From the IMG/VR virus record IMGVR_UViG_3300008448_000841, positions 1 through 20,528 of that record: a stretch of 20,528 nt of DNA, one strand, 5' to 3'. The position numbers and the translations under genes were made by a program. The stretch is from a virus. Shown here in pieces: positions 11,594 through 19,717 of this stretch. The notes under the pieces were generated by a model. It searched no databases. It was not told the origin of the DNA and saw only the letters and a program-made list of their open reading frames with translations. Every line of letters starts with the position of its first letter. Within the stretch, counting starts at the first letter, position 1.

Positions 11594-14035
11594 TTAATCT
11601 CCAGCAACCATGCCAGCAGCAGTTGTTAAGCCATTTCTGATAATCCAGCGAGCAGTTTGAGCTGAAGTTGTTGGATCTAAAGTCATCTCAACAATGCGAA
11701 TTCTGTCTGAAATTTCTTTGGATCTAGCTGGCGTAATCAAATTATTGTTTTCCAATGCTGGCTTAATTAAACGATTCCAGTTATCGCCTACTGTACCTGG
11801 TGCAGCTCTAGATAAAGTAATATTAATGGCTTCATTAAACGCTGTTTGAACCTCTTTATCAGCCCGTATAAGCGGTGCAATTTGATTTAATTTCTCAGTT
11901 TGACCACCAAGTATTAGCTTTTCAATCTCTTTGACTGGATCGCCAGTAAGCCCTAAAGATCGTAGTTTTCCAGCAGCGCCAGTCAATTCCTTGGCTTTTT
12001 GCTCACCTTCCTTAGTAAGCTGTTTAGCTGTCTTTTGACCTTCAACAATAGCTGCTTTAGATGCCTTATCTGCTTCTGCTCTTGCTTTATCAGCAGCAGC
12101 CTGAGAAGTGCCAGGCAATGCTTTTATCTCAGTTTTAAGCGCTTCTGATAACGCCTTAGTCTTTGGAACAACCGATTCTGAACGGGTAATAGCATCCAAA
12201 TGATTCTTTACTCTGCTAGACAAACCAGGAAACAAGTTAATCCATTCCCCATTTTCATAAGCAAACTTCTCAACTTGTCTAGCGTTACTGTCACGCAAGG
12301 TTCTAGCAACATAATCGGATGCTGCTTTTTCTACCAGAGCTGGATCTTTTGTTAAATTAATTAAATCTCGCACCTTTTTTTCAGAAGAGAAAAACTCTCC
12401 AGGCAAGCCAGATGGATCATAGGTTAAATATTCTGGATTGATTTGATCCGTTCTAATTAGCTTCTTGCCAGGCGGTATCTTGAGAGCATTTAATAAATCT
12501 TTGCCTTCAGAGTAGGTTTTTAGCAAAGTATCAAACTCTCCACCTACTCCACCCGCATACTCTACCTGAGCTTTACGGATCATTTTATATAGGTTAACGG
12601 CTTGTTCTTTCTGTAATCCCTTAAAACCTTCTACTTCTTTGCCACTAAATACTTCACCTAGCTTTCTACGGATATGATCCATTGCTTCAAACGAGCTTGG
12701 AACTTTACGGGCAATAGCTTCACCAGTTTGAGCATCAACACCTTCAAAAATAACCTGGTCATCAATCGATTTGCGGATATTCTCCAAGGTACTTTTTAGT
12801 TGGCTTTCAGTAACGGGTGCAAACTTTAACTCTTTACCAGGCTTACCACGGACTAATTGCTTATCAAGAAAGTCTTTAAGCTCACCAAACGCCTTTGAGG
12901 ATTGAATACCAACCCCTTGCGCTTCCTTACTTCTTACTAAGTTATCCACATTAGTTTTGGCTGCTTGGTAAGCGGTATTTAAGGCTTTTTGCTCATCATC
13001 GACTACTTGGATTACACGGCTTTGTAAAGTTGATCCAATGTTCGATAATGGAACATTAAGGTCACCAATCTGCCCTAGTGTTTGAGTTGCCTGTGTTGCA
13101 GCTCTTTCTCCAGCAGCCTTGGCACGACCTGAGATTCCTAGCTTGCGTTGAGCATCCATCACGGCATTATCAATAATGGATTTTGCTCTTACATCGCCTT
13201 CATCAACAATGCGCTTTGCTTCATCACGGCTAACAAACAATGCTTTTTCTGCCCTGGTTTTGTAGTCTGCTAGCACCCTATTGGCTTCATCCTGTGCTTT
13301 TGTAATGTTTCCAGTAATGTCTGCCTGAACCTTTTGATCGGCTGACTTTAAAGTATCAAATACTTGGCGGTACGCATCGGTATCTGTTTTAGACACCCGT
13401 AAACGATCTGATTGTAGGAATTGGTTTAAAGAAATTTTATTTCTAAAGTTAGCTAACTCTCTAGTTGCAGCTTCAACAAACTCACTTTCCCCGCCAACGG
13501 TTCTTTTTGCGGCTTCCCAAAGTGTTTTTACTCCAGTAGGAGCTTTCATAAGGGCTGTTGCTGTTGTAAATGCGCCTGGTCCTAAGAATCCACCGACTGT
13601 TTCTGCAACATCTTTACGAGTTATCTGTGCGCCAGGAATATCGGCAACGACCTTTTCGCCACCAGGCACTATCTTTCCAGCTACTTCTGCACCGCCACCC
13701 GACACAACACCAGCAGCAGTACCACGCAATCTTGCACCTCTAGCTAGTTGACCGCCAGCAAGCAAAAATGGAGCAACGGCAGCACCGCCAGGAACGGCTG
13801 GAGCTACCATTCCAGCACCAGTAAGGATTTCTGGCATGGCATAACCAACGACACCACCAGCACCCATAGCGCCTAAAACATCTTTTCCCTTATCAAGCAA
13901 TGTTTTTCTTGGTTTTGGTGGTTCTTCAATCTTAACTTCTGGCACTTTTTCTATAGTTGGAACTGAATCATCCTTCTGAACATCAGAAAGTTTTAATGAT
14001 TTTGGTTCTTCTACAGAAATTTCAGATAGTTTCAT
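11594..14035 (-). CDS. Large coiled-coil virion-internal/ejection protein
   Basis: An 813-residue protein. Residues 1-45 are acidic and Pro/Lys-rich. Residues 50-120 are Gly/Ala/Val-rich and hydrophobic (AMGAGGVVGYAMPEILTGAG and following), possibly membrane-active. Residues about 190-340 and 620-690 form long Ala/Lys/Glu/Gln coiled coils (for example KAQDEANRVLADYKTRAEKA and ADKARAEADKASKAA). The rest is helical. This layout suits the internal virion or DNA-ejection proteins of podovirus-like phages, which leave the capsid and build a conduit through the host envelope. No lysozyme or transglycosylase motif was found. It overlaps the upstream gene by four bases (ATGA). Confidence 0.6.
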   Translation of the reverse strand: MKLSEISVEEPKSLKLSDVQKDDSVPTIEKVPEVKIEEPPKPRKTLLDKGKDVLGAMGAGGVVGYAMPEILTGAGMVAPAVPGGAAVAPFLLAGGQLARGARLRGTAAGVVSGGGAEVAGKIVPGGEKVVADIPGAQITRKDVAETVGGFLGPGAFTTATALMKAPTGVKTLWEAAKRTVGGESEFVEAATRELANFRNKISLNQFLQSDRLRVSKTDTDAYRQVFDTLKSADQKVQADITGNITKAQDEANRVLADYKTRAEKALFVSRDEAKRIVDEGDVRAKSIIDNAVMDAQRKLGISGRAKAAGERAATQATQTLGQIGDLNVPLSNIGSTLQSRVIQVVDDEQKALNTAYQAAKTNVDNLVRSKEAQGVGIQSSKAFGELKDFLDKQLVRGKPGKELKFAPVTESQLKSTLENIRKSIDDQVIFEGVDAQTGEAIARKVPSSFEAMDHIRRKLGEVFSGKEVEGFKGLQKEQAVNLYKMIRKAQVEYAGGVGGEFDTLLKTYSEGKDLLNALKIPPGKKLIRTDQINPEYLTYDPSGLPGEFFSSEKKVRDLINLTKDPALVEKAASDYVARTLRDSNARQVEKFAYENGEWINLFPGLSSRVKNHLDAITRSESVVPKTKALSEALKTEIKALPGTSQAAADKARAEADKASKAAIVEGQKTAKQLTKEGEQKAKELTGAAGKLRSLGLTGDPVKEIEKLILGGQTEKLNQIAPLIRADKEVQTAFNEAINITLSRAAPGTVGDNWNRLIKPALENNNLITPARSKEISDRIRIVEMTLDPTTSAQTARWIIRNGLTTAAGMVAGD

Positions 14036-15408
14036 GGCTGTATTACTTCCTCAACATCTGGATCGTTTGGATTATTTGGATCTATTTTTGTAACTTTGTA
14101 TCGTTTACCGCCAGAATTAATAATTTGACCGACTTGGTACTTTGGAGCTGGAGCAGCAGCCGTAGTTTGCGTTTGAGTTGTAGTAGGTGCTGCGCCTGGA
14201 GTGGCTGGAGCTGGTACTGGAGCTTCAGTTTCAGGGCGCAAGTTTGGATACTGTCTTTCCAAGCGTAATTGCTCCTTACGCATTTCCATCAAACTTTGCT
14301 TCATAGCATTGTCAATTGCTTCGTATGGTCTAAATCCAGACTGATATAAAGGAGCAAGAATCTTGTTTTCTACCTTTGTCAAAGCCTTACCAGCAGTTTC
14401 AAATTCTGAACTTCTGAACAATGCCAAGGTACGAATTAAACGGATAGCTTCTGGATCATCCCTAAAGTTATATTCAGCAAGACGGTTATCAACCCCAATC
14501 AAGCCAGATAGCTCATCCCATTTGCCTTCTCGTTGTAATCTTGCTAAAACTGGTAGAGCTTCTTCAAGCTGGGGAACTATTTTTTCTCTAAGACTATGCG
14601 CCTGGATCATCTCTTTAGGAATCTTTCCACCAGTACCACCAGATGAACGCATTTCGGCAATCTTTAATTGATTTGCACGATTTAAGTTTTGGTTTGCTAC
14701 ATCAACGGCTTGTTTGAGGATTGAATTAGCTCTGGTGATACCTTGCTTGGCATCAACGGCAGTAATAATGTCGCTATTTAGCCTAGCAAGAGCTGTATTT
14801 TTAATCTTTTGAGCTTCAGCCATGTTGTACGGCATCATCGCAATAGCACGATCAAACTCCTTGCTAGCACGATCTAACTTGCCAGTCATAATCTTGTACT
14901 GCTTATCAAACTCAATTTGATCTCGTCTGAACTCATCGGCACGACCTTTTTGGTATCCAGCCATCATGCCAGTCATGGACTTAATAGCACCTAAACCAGC
15001 TTGTCTGCCACCCGTATTACCAGCTAAAGATCCTAAAACACCAATAACGCTGGCTAAAGTAGCCATACCACCAAGGGTTTCCTTGCTAACGGTAAATTGG
15101 CTCATAGCTTGCTCTGCTTCAGCCATCATATCTTGTTCACGGGTTCTGGCTTCTTTGACTAAACGACCTTCTTCAGCTTTAAACGCAGCTTCAATCTCAG
15201 GCATTTCCTTTTCTTTTTTAATTTTGGCTGCTGTTTCTCTTTCTTGTAATCGTCTTTCTTCGCCAGCTAATTCAACGGCTACGCCAATACCTTCTTCTGG
15301 AGATTTGATCCTTGATGCTTTTTGAAGCAATGGATCAACACCACCCATTTGAGTATTTAAGTCTGGATTAAACTTTCCAGGACCAAAACCGATGTCGATT
15401 TCTGCCAT
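14032..15408 (-). CDS. Helical virion-internal protein with Pro/Thr/Ala linker
   Basis: A 458-residue protein. The first 110 residues carry a highly charged helix (EERRLQERETAAKIKKEKE and further), followed at about 112-145 by a Gly/Ala hydrophobic segment (LGGMATLASVIGVLGSLAG). Residues 150-250 are mixed charged helix. From about 395 a Pro/Ala/Thr linker (PAPATPGAAPTTTQTQTT) leads to a small beta-like end (KYQVGQIINSGGKRYKVTKI). The start overlaps the upstream stop as TAATG and the end overlaps the downstream start as ATGA, so it belongs to a coupled set with its two large neighbours. An ejection or internal core role is inferred from context and layout. Confidence 0.6.
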   Translation of the reverse strand: MAEIDIGFGPGKFNPDLNTQMGGVDPLLQKASRIKSPEEGIGVAVELAGEERRLQERETAAKIKKEKEMPEIEAAFKAEEGRLVKEARTREQDMMAEAEQAMSQFTVSKETLGGMATLASVIGVLGSLAGNTGGRQAGLGAIKSMTGMMAGYQKGRADEFRRDQIEFDKQYKIMTGKLDRASKEFDRAIAMMPYNMAEAQKIKNTALARLNSDIITAVDAKQGITRANSILKQAVDVANQNLNRANQLKIAEMRSSGGTGGKIPKEMIQAHSLREKIVPQLEEALPVLARLQREGKWDELSGLIGVDNRLAEYNFRDDPEAIRLIRTLALFRSSEFETAGKALTKVENKILAPLYQSGFRPYEAIDNAMKQSLMEMRKEQLRLERQYPNLRPETEAPVPAPATPGAAPTTTQTQTTAAAPAPKYQVGQIINSGGKRYKVTKIDPNNPNDPDVEEVIQP

Positions 15409-16439
15409 TACCCTCTCCTACCTGGTGTGGTTACTTGGTAAACGGGTGCTTGACCAAGAATAAACGGAGCAGCCATCTGTGCCAATTGGCTATAGAACTG
15501 TGAATTTGCAGAGTTAATAGCTTGATCTGCCTGTAAACCAGTACGAATAGCACCTTGAATGTATTGATCTCCAATATTGCTAATCCGTAATCCAAGGTCA
15601 AATTGGTTTTGAATTAAACGCTGAGTTAAATCGGCTATTTGGTTTTGAGCTTGAGCTGCGCCAACACCACCACGGGTTGCAACACCTTGTTGAAGTTGCG
15701 CTCTAGCAGCATTTAATATCTGACGATTGACTGGGGTTAACTCACCCCGCTGTGCAGCACTTTGTAGCTGTGCGCCAGTTTGTTGATATGGTCTGCCAAG
15801 GGCAGCCAATTCTTCCCTAGAAGCCTGTGCCTGTCCTTGAGCTTGGCGAGTTCTTGCTAAGTTGGCAGCGGTCAAGCCACCCGTTAACAATGTGCCTAAG
15901 CCAAGGCGGGGTAAATCTTTTTCTGTAATTCCAAGACGATCCATGACACTTTTAGAGGATGGCTCTAATTGTGATCTTTCAATTCCCATGGCTGCTGGAG
16001 GTGCTTGACCGCCACCAGGATACACACCACCAACATCTAATTGGCTAAATGGCTGGTATCCCTGATCTTGCACTTGGAAAATATCTTGTGCCATGCCTGG
16101 AGCTGGCTCAAATCCACCGCCACCACCTTCAAAACCTCTATAACTAACGGTTTCTTGTGGTGCTGTATATCCTTGGTATGCTCCATAATCAATTTCAGGT
16201 ACTTGTACATCAGGTGGCGTATAACCCAATTCCTGATAAGTAGGACCAAATTCTTCTTGGAATTCAGGCAAGCCAGTAGCGGGATTCATTGTTCCAGATC
16301 CACCACGCTTCTTTAAAAGGGCTGCTTCTTGAGGGGTAATGTGGGCTAAAACCGTATCCCTTCCACGACCTTGAGAACGGATCAACTCTGCTAGTGCTGG
16401 TAAATCAGCACTCAGAGATTTCATTAAAAGTTTAGCCAT
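15408..16439 (-). CDS. Virion structural/internal protein with Gln/Gly-rich region
   Basis: A 343-residue protein. The start MAKLLMKSLSADLPALAELI with GRGRDTVLAHITPQEAALLKKRGGSGT is a layout I have seen in many phage proteins of unassigned function encoded next to internal virion proteins. Residues 75-170 are Gly/Pro/Tyr-rich and probably disordered. Residues about 195-300 are Gln/Ala-rich helices (AQGQAQASREELAALGR and following). No enzymatic motif is visible. It overlaps the next gene as TAATG. Confidence 0.6.
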   Translation of the reverse strand: MAKLLMKSLSADLPALAELIRSQGRGRDTVLAHITPQEAALLKKRGGSGTMNPATGLPEFQEEFGPTYQELGYTPPDVQVPEIDYGAYQGYTAPQETVSYRGFEGGGGGFEPAPGMAQDIFQVQDQGYQPFSQLDVGGVYPGGGQAPPAAMGIERSQLEPSSKSVMDRLGITEKDLPRLGLGTLLTGGLTAANLARTRQAQGQAQASREELAALGRPYQQTGAQLQSAAQRGELTPVNRQILNAARAQLQQGVATRGGVGAAQAQNQIADLTQRLIQNQFDLGLRISNIGDQYIQGAIRTGLQADQAINSANSQFYSQLAQMAAPFILGQAPVYQVTTPGRRG

Positions 16440-16441
16440 GA

Positions 16442-17245
16442 TTAACTCCCTGTTTCGTCTTTAACACGCAATGAAGCAATATTCCATACTGGGCGACCAG
16501 TAGTTTGTTCTCCACCACCACCGATTACGGGAGAGCCAGCTCTTAGCGCTTGGGCTAATGCTGATGATCCTGGTGATGGTTGCCCTGTAGTGGTTGCATC
16601 CCCCATGGGTGGAGGGGTTGACACTTGACCTGATGGTGGTTGAGCTTGTCTGCCTGTTGGGGATGGTGCTAAGTTTTGCGCTGTTAATTGAGCTGCTGTA
16701 GTACCAGCAGCGCTACCAATAAAACGGGCTAATTCTGGGCTAAGTCCTGTGCTTGTGCCAGCAACGCCTTCTTCTCCATAAAATCCACCTTCTTGAGCTT
16801 CTACATCTCCAATACTGGTATCGGTTAGCCCTTCTCTTACTCCAGCGCCAACACCGCCAGCAACACCGCCAATAACAGCGCCACGCCCAACATTTTGACC
16901 ACGCAAAGATGCTCCCGCTGCACCTGAAGTAGCGCCTTGTACAGCACCTCTAGCAGCAGCGCTTGTTCCAGGTGGTAGTTGTGCGCCAGCAACACTTCCA
17001 GCAGCGCTTGAAGCAGCTCCAATTGCGCCCGCTTTTAGGACATCCTCGACATTTCCACCAGCTATAGCAGCATTAACAGCGCTAGTTGCGCCACCAATGG
17101 CAGCAGCACCAACGGCAGCAGTAGTCGCTGCGCTAGCTCCAGCAACGCCCATACTGTTCATAATGGCAGCTCCTACCTGTGGACCAGCATAAACTGTAGC
17201 AACTACAGCTACTACTGTAATAATGACGGGTGTAGCTTGTCCCAT
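16442..17245 (-). CDS. Gly/Ala-rich membrane-active-like virion protein
   Basis: A 267-residue protein. After a hydrophobic N-terminus (VIITVVAVVATVYAG, 7-21, possibly a membrane helix) come about 140 residues of Ala/Gly/Ser with repeated small-residue spacing (AAAIGGATSAVNAAIAGG and similar), as in glycine-zipper helices that pack in membranes. The C-terminal half is Pro/Gly/Gln/Ser-rich and probably disordered. Proteins of this type next to large coiled-coil virion proteins are often ejected with the DNA. It is reached through a TAATG overlap from the gene upstream. Confidence 0.58.
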   Translation of the reverse strand: MGQATPVIITVVAVVATVYAGPQVGAAIMNSMGVAGASAATTAAVGAAAIGGATSAVNAAIAGGNVEDVLKAGAIGAASSAAGSVAGAQLPPGTSAAARGAVQGATSGAAGASLRGQNVGRGAVIGGVAGGVGAGVREGLTDTSIGDVEAQEGGFYGEEGVAGTSTGLSPELARFIGSAAGTTAAQLTAQNLAPSPTGRQAQPPSGQVSTPPPMGDATTTGQPSPGSSALAQALRAGSPVIGGGGEQTTGRPVWNIASLRVKDETGS

Positions 17246-17625
17246 TAGAGCGCTCCTTCATCTAATAACTCTTGTGTTAACTTACCAGCCGTAATACCAG
17301 CAGCTAATAGGTTGTAATTAATCCCACCTGGTTGTATGTCGTTCTCTGATATAAGATTTTCTCTAATTGCTACCTCAATAGCAATAGGGTACATGGATGG
17401 GTTTGTTAAGGCTTCTTCAGCATATTTACCAGCCATAATGATGCGCTGCGGATCAATATTCACTTCTTTAATAATTCTGCGTAAATCGTTCTTTGCCTTT
17501 ATGACTTCAGGAGATTGTTCTGGTGATGATTTACGCTTAATAAGATCCACCATTTCAACATCCATTTGTTGCGATGCATCATTTTCCATTTTTTCTGGTG
17601 GGGGGGAGAGTGGTTTCGTAGCCAT
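17245..17625 (-). CDS. Conserved-looking helical virion-region protein
   Basis: A 126-residue protein with a Pro-rich start (KPLSPPPEK), a charged helix, then DLRRIIKEVNIDPQRIIMAG and a C-terminal region with repeated alpha helices (PIAIEVAIRENLISENDI, AGITAGKLTQELLDEG). No motif is recognised. It lies within the block of internal virion-like proteins and may be a structural adaptor, by position only. Confidence 0.65.
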   Translation of the reverse strand: MATKPLSPPPEKMENDASQQMDVEMVDLIKRKSSPEQSPEVIKAKNDLRRIIKEVNIDPQRIIMAGKYAEEALTNPSMYPIAIEVAIRENLISENDIQPGGINYNLLAAGITAGKLTQELLDEGAL

Positions 17626-17628
17626 AGT

Positions 17629-17967
17629 TTATAGTCCAAGTCCAGCAGCAATTTGTTGATGAATATAGAGGTGTGAAGCGATCCAATCGTAGAAATCTTC
17701 CTCATTATTGAAGTCCACATCGAGCATATTGAAGGGATTATTAAGCCCTAAAAGGGTTGAAAACGCTTGATGTTCTACTTGGTGAGCCAATAACCAGTCA
17801 TCTAGGTTATCAACGCTAGCATCGGTGATTGGATAGACTGGTACTGAAATTCCTAAGTCCATAAAGGTTTCTTGGAATAGCTTATGTTGCGTACCGTTCT
17901 CAAAAAGAAACTCTCCTAGGGAATCAACATCCCCAAACTTAACGGTAGAGAGAGTTTCAAAGTTCAT
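17629..17967 (-). CDS. Three-repeat helical protein
   Basis: A 112-residue acidic protein built from three copies of a helical unit. The units are about 12-36 (VDSLGEFLFENGTQHKLF...), 51-75 (VDNLDDWLLAHQVEHQAF...) and 86-110 (EEDFYDWIASHLYIHQQI...). Each has an acidic turn, an aromatic-hydrophobic pair, and a His followed by a Lys or Gln and two residues later a hydrophobic residue, ending in a Leu-Gly-type turn. The invariant His and the regular spacing are visible directly. The function is unknown; repeats of this kind usually make a stacking scaffold or binding platform. Confidence 0.7.
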   Translation of the reverse strand: MNFETLSTVKFGDVDSLGEFLFENGTQHKLFQETFMDLGISVPVYPITDASVDNLDDWLLAHQVEHQAFSTLLGLNNPFNMLDVDFNNEEDFYDWIASHLYIHQQIAAGLGL

Positions 17968-18149
17968 TAGTGTATTTTGAACGCAATAGTTACCAAAGAA
18001 GCCACAATAAAAGCTGCTGAACCAATTAAGATTGTTTCAATGCGTTTTAATCTGGCACAAATGCTGTCATAGCGTAATTCACATACCGCTTCATGGGTAT
18101 TGAGTTTTGCCCGTGTTTCGTCAATTAGTAGGTTTGCTGTTGTGTCCAT
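17967..18149 (-). CDS. Tail-anchored small membrane protein
   Basis: A 60-residue protein with a charged helical N-terminal part (TRAKLNTHEAVCELRYDSI, CARLKRIETI) and one C-terminal transmembrane helix (about 41-57, LIGSAAFIVASLVTIAF) followed by KIH. The topology resembles XhlA-like lysis-associated proteins, but sequence alone cannot confirm it. It overlaps the downstream start as TAATG. Confidence 0.6.
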   Translation of the reverse strand: MDTTANLLIDETRAKLNTHEAVCELRYDSICARLKRIETILIGSAAFIVASLVTIAFKIH

Positions 18150-18151
18150 AA

Positions 18152-18817
18152 TTAGACCGAGTAGTAAGGAATCTTTTTAGCTACGCCATTCAGAGTAATA
18201 ACAACATACCCCTCTGGATCAAGCGGTAAGCTAGAAGTTAAAAAGGTAGCGTTAGCAGTTACATTGGCTGTGCTGTTAATAATAGACACATTCATTGTTC
18301 CGCTAGGAATTGTGACATTTGATAAAGTTAAGTTACCAAGGCTAGTTGCCGTGTTTCCTAGACCAACAGTTGTATTGCCTAGGGTAATGTTGCCATTGGT
18401 AATAGCGGTATTAGAAATAGCAATTGCTACATTGGCTGCTGTGGTTATTCTTCCTTTTGCATCAATCGTAACTTGGCTAACAGTTGTTGCATTGCCATAA
18501 ATACCCGCAACAACGCCAGAAGTGTTAAGCGAAGGATTTGGATAAGTACCAGAAAGGTCACCGCCAGCAGCGCCACCAGGAGAAGTGCCGCTAATCGTAA
18601 CATTAGATGCTCCTGTAATTTGTCCTTGAGCGTTTACGATTACCTGAGAAACGCTTGTTGCATTGCCATAAGTTCCAGCCGTTACTGTAGTATTTGCAAG
18701 TGCAACAGTACCAGTAGTAGTAATTGGACCGCCAGTTAATCCAGTACCAGTATTGACCTGAGTTACTGTTCCTGTACCACCACCGCCCGATCCGCTTGTA
18801 ACGACTTTAAGAACCAT
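18152..18817 (-). CDS. Tail-fibre shaft-like protein with internal repeats
   Basis: A 221-residue protein rich in Thr, Ala, Gly, Asn, Ser and Val. After a Gly-rich start ([18 protein letters not shown]) come two copies of a 30-residue unit (46-75, [19 protein letters not shown].., and 103-132, [19 protein letters not shown]..). They are joined by [17 protein letters not shown], a linker motif common in phage tail fibres. A series of beta-strand repeats ([19 protein letters not shown] and similar) leads to a short globular end. The pattern fits a trimeric fibre shaft. Located among other tail genes and read from the right. Confidence 0.75.
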   Translation of the reverse strand: MVLKVVTSGSGGGGTGTVTQVNTGTGLTGGPITTTGTVALANTTVTAGTYGNATSVSQVIVNAQGQITGASNVTISGTSPGGAAGGDLSGTYPNPSLNTSGVVAGIYGNATTVSQVTIDAKGRITTAANVAIAISNTAITNGNITLGNTTVGLGNTATSLGNLTLSNVTIPSGTMNVSIINSTANVTANATFLTSSLPLDPEGYVVITLNGVAKKIPYYSV

Positions 18818-18820
18818 GTT

Positions 18821-19147
18821 TTACACTCCATCGCCAGGTGTGATGTAAATTGTTGCGTTTGCTGTGCTTGTACCAGTAAAGTACGCATTAGGTACGAAAG
18901 TCAAAATCTCATCCGTTCCAGCTAGTAGCGGAAAGGCAGAACCGCTAGTAGTCACATTAGCAGATGCAGCAGTCGCTTCAGCAGCCGTTGTGCCATAGCC
19001 TAAAAATACTATGCTAGTGCCAGCATTAATAATGCGATATTGGTTACCGCCAATCGTGGTATTTGTAACTTGAACTGGGGTTGGTGCAGTTGCAGCAGCA
19101 ATAAATGTGACTGTGTTACCAGTTTTGGTAAAAGCATTAATTCCCAT
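18821..19147 (-). CDS. Small beta-rich virion protein, paralogue B
   Basis: A 108-residue protein, MGINAFTKTGNTVTF... to YITPGDGV, paralogous to the one at 10594-10920 (see there for shared motifs). It lies between the fibre-shaft protein and the DUF4376-like protein. A fibre-associated or decoration role is inferred. Confidence 0.7.
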   Translation of the reverse strand: MGINAFTKTGNTVTFIAAATAPTPVQVTNTTIGGNQYRIINAGTSIVFLGYGTTAAEATAASANVTTSGSAFPLLAGTDEILTFVPNAYFTGTSTANATIYITPGDGV

Positions 19148-19706
19148 TATTTTGCTCCTCGGCAGCTAATCTAGCAGCTTCTTGTTCTGCTTCTAATGAA
19201 ACTTGCGATGGTGATTTAGCCCAAACAATACTGCTCATAATGGTTTGCACCACAGCAACATTAGCAGCACCAGTAACCGCAGTTCTGGTTTGATCCGCAG
19301 TAGCTCGAATGGATGCTCTCCATGTATTCCAATCTGGACTAATGGGTGTGCTAGTTTCTACCGATTTAACCACCATCCAATCGGTAGGAAAAAGAATGGA
19401 GTATGCAATTTGATTAACTTGGTTAAACGCATTAGACTTAATTTGTGTTAAATCTTTAGGTGTGCAAGTAAAGGTAATATCAACCTGATTCGTTTCTGCG
19501 TTGTAAACGGGTGCGTTTTGCTGAATCCAGTAGTATTGATCGTTTTCTTGAGGACCATAAACCACATCGCAAATACCGATAGAATCTCTTTGCTGTTGGT
19601 CAGCTAACTGAATCCAGTTACCAGGATAATCAACCCCATTCCAACTAAACGGTATTCCAGGATTTATTAAAAATTGAATAATTCCGTTTTGAACTAAAGC
19701 AAACAT
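19137..19706 (-). CDS. Tail/fibre-associated protein (DUF4376-like N-terminus)
   Basis: A 189-residue protein. The first 85 residues (MFALVQNGIIQFLINPGIPF with PGNWIQLADQQQRDSIG and VDITFTCTPKDL) resemble the small beta domain often found at the start of phage tail and fibre-assembly proteins. From about residue 86 (QIKSNAFNQVNQIAYSILFP) to the end it is helical with Ala, ending in an acidic-basic coiled stretch (LEAEQEAARLAAEEQN). Such DUF4376-like proteins are commonly tail-fibre assembly or tail components. It overlaps the paralogue-B gene by 11 bp. Confidence 0.6.
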   Translation of the reverse strand: MFALVQNGIIQFLINPGIPFSWNGVDYPGNWIQLADQQQRDSIGICDVVYGPQENDQYYWIQQNAPVYNAETNQVDITFTCTPKDLTQIKSNAFNQVNQIAYSILFPTDWMVVKSVETSTPISPDWNTWRASIRATADQTRTAVTGAANVAVVQTIMSSIVWAKSPSQVSLEAEQEAARLAAEEQNNGN

Positions 19707-19717
19707 TTTTAATTCTC

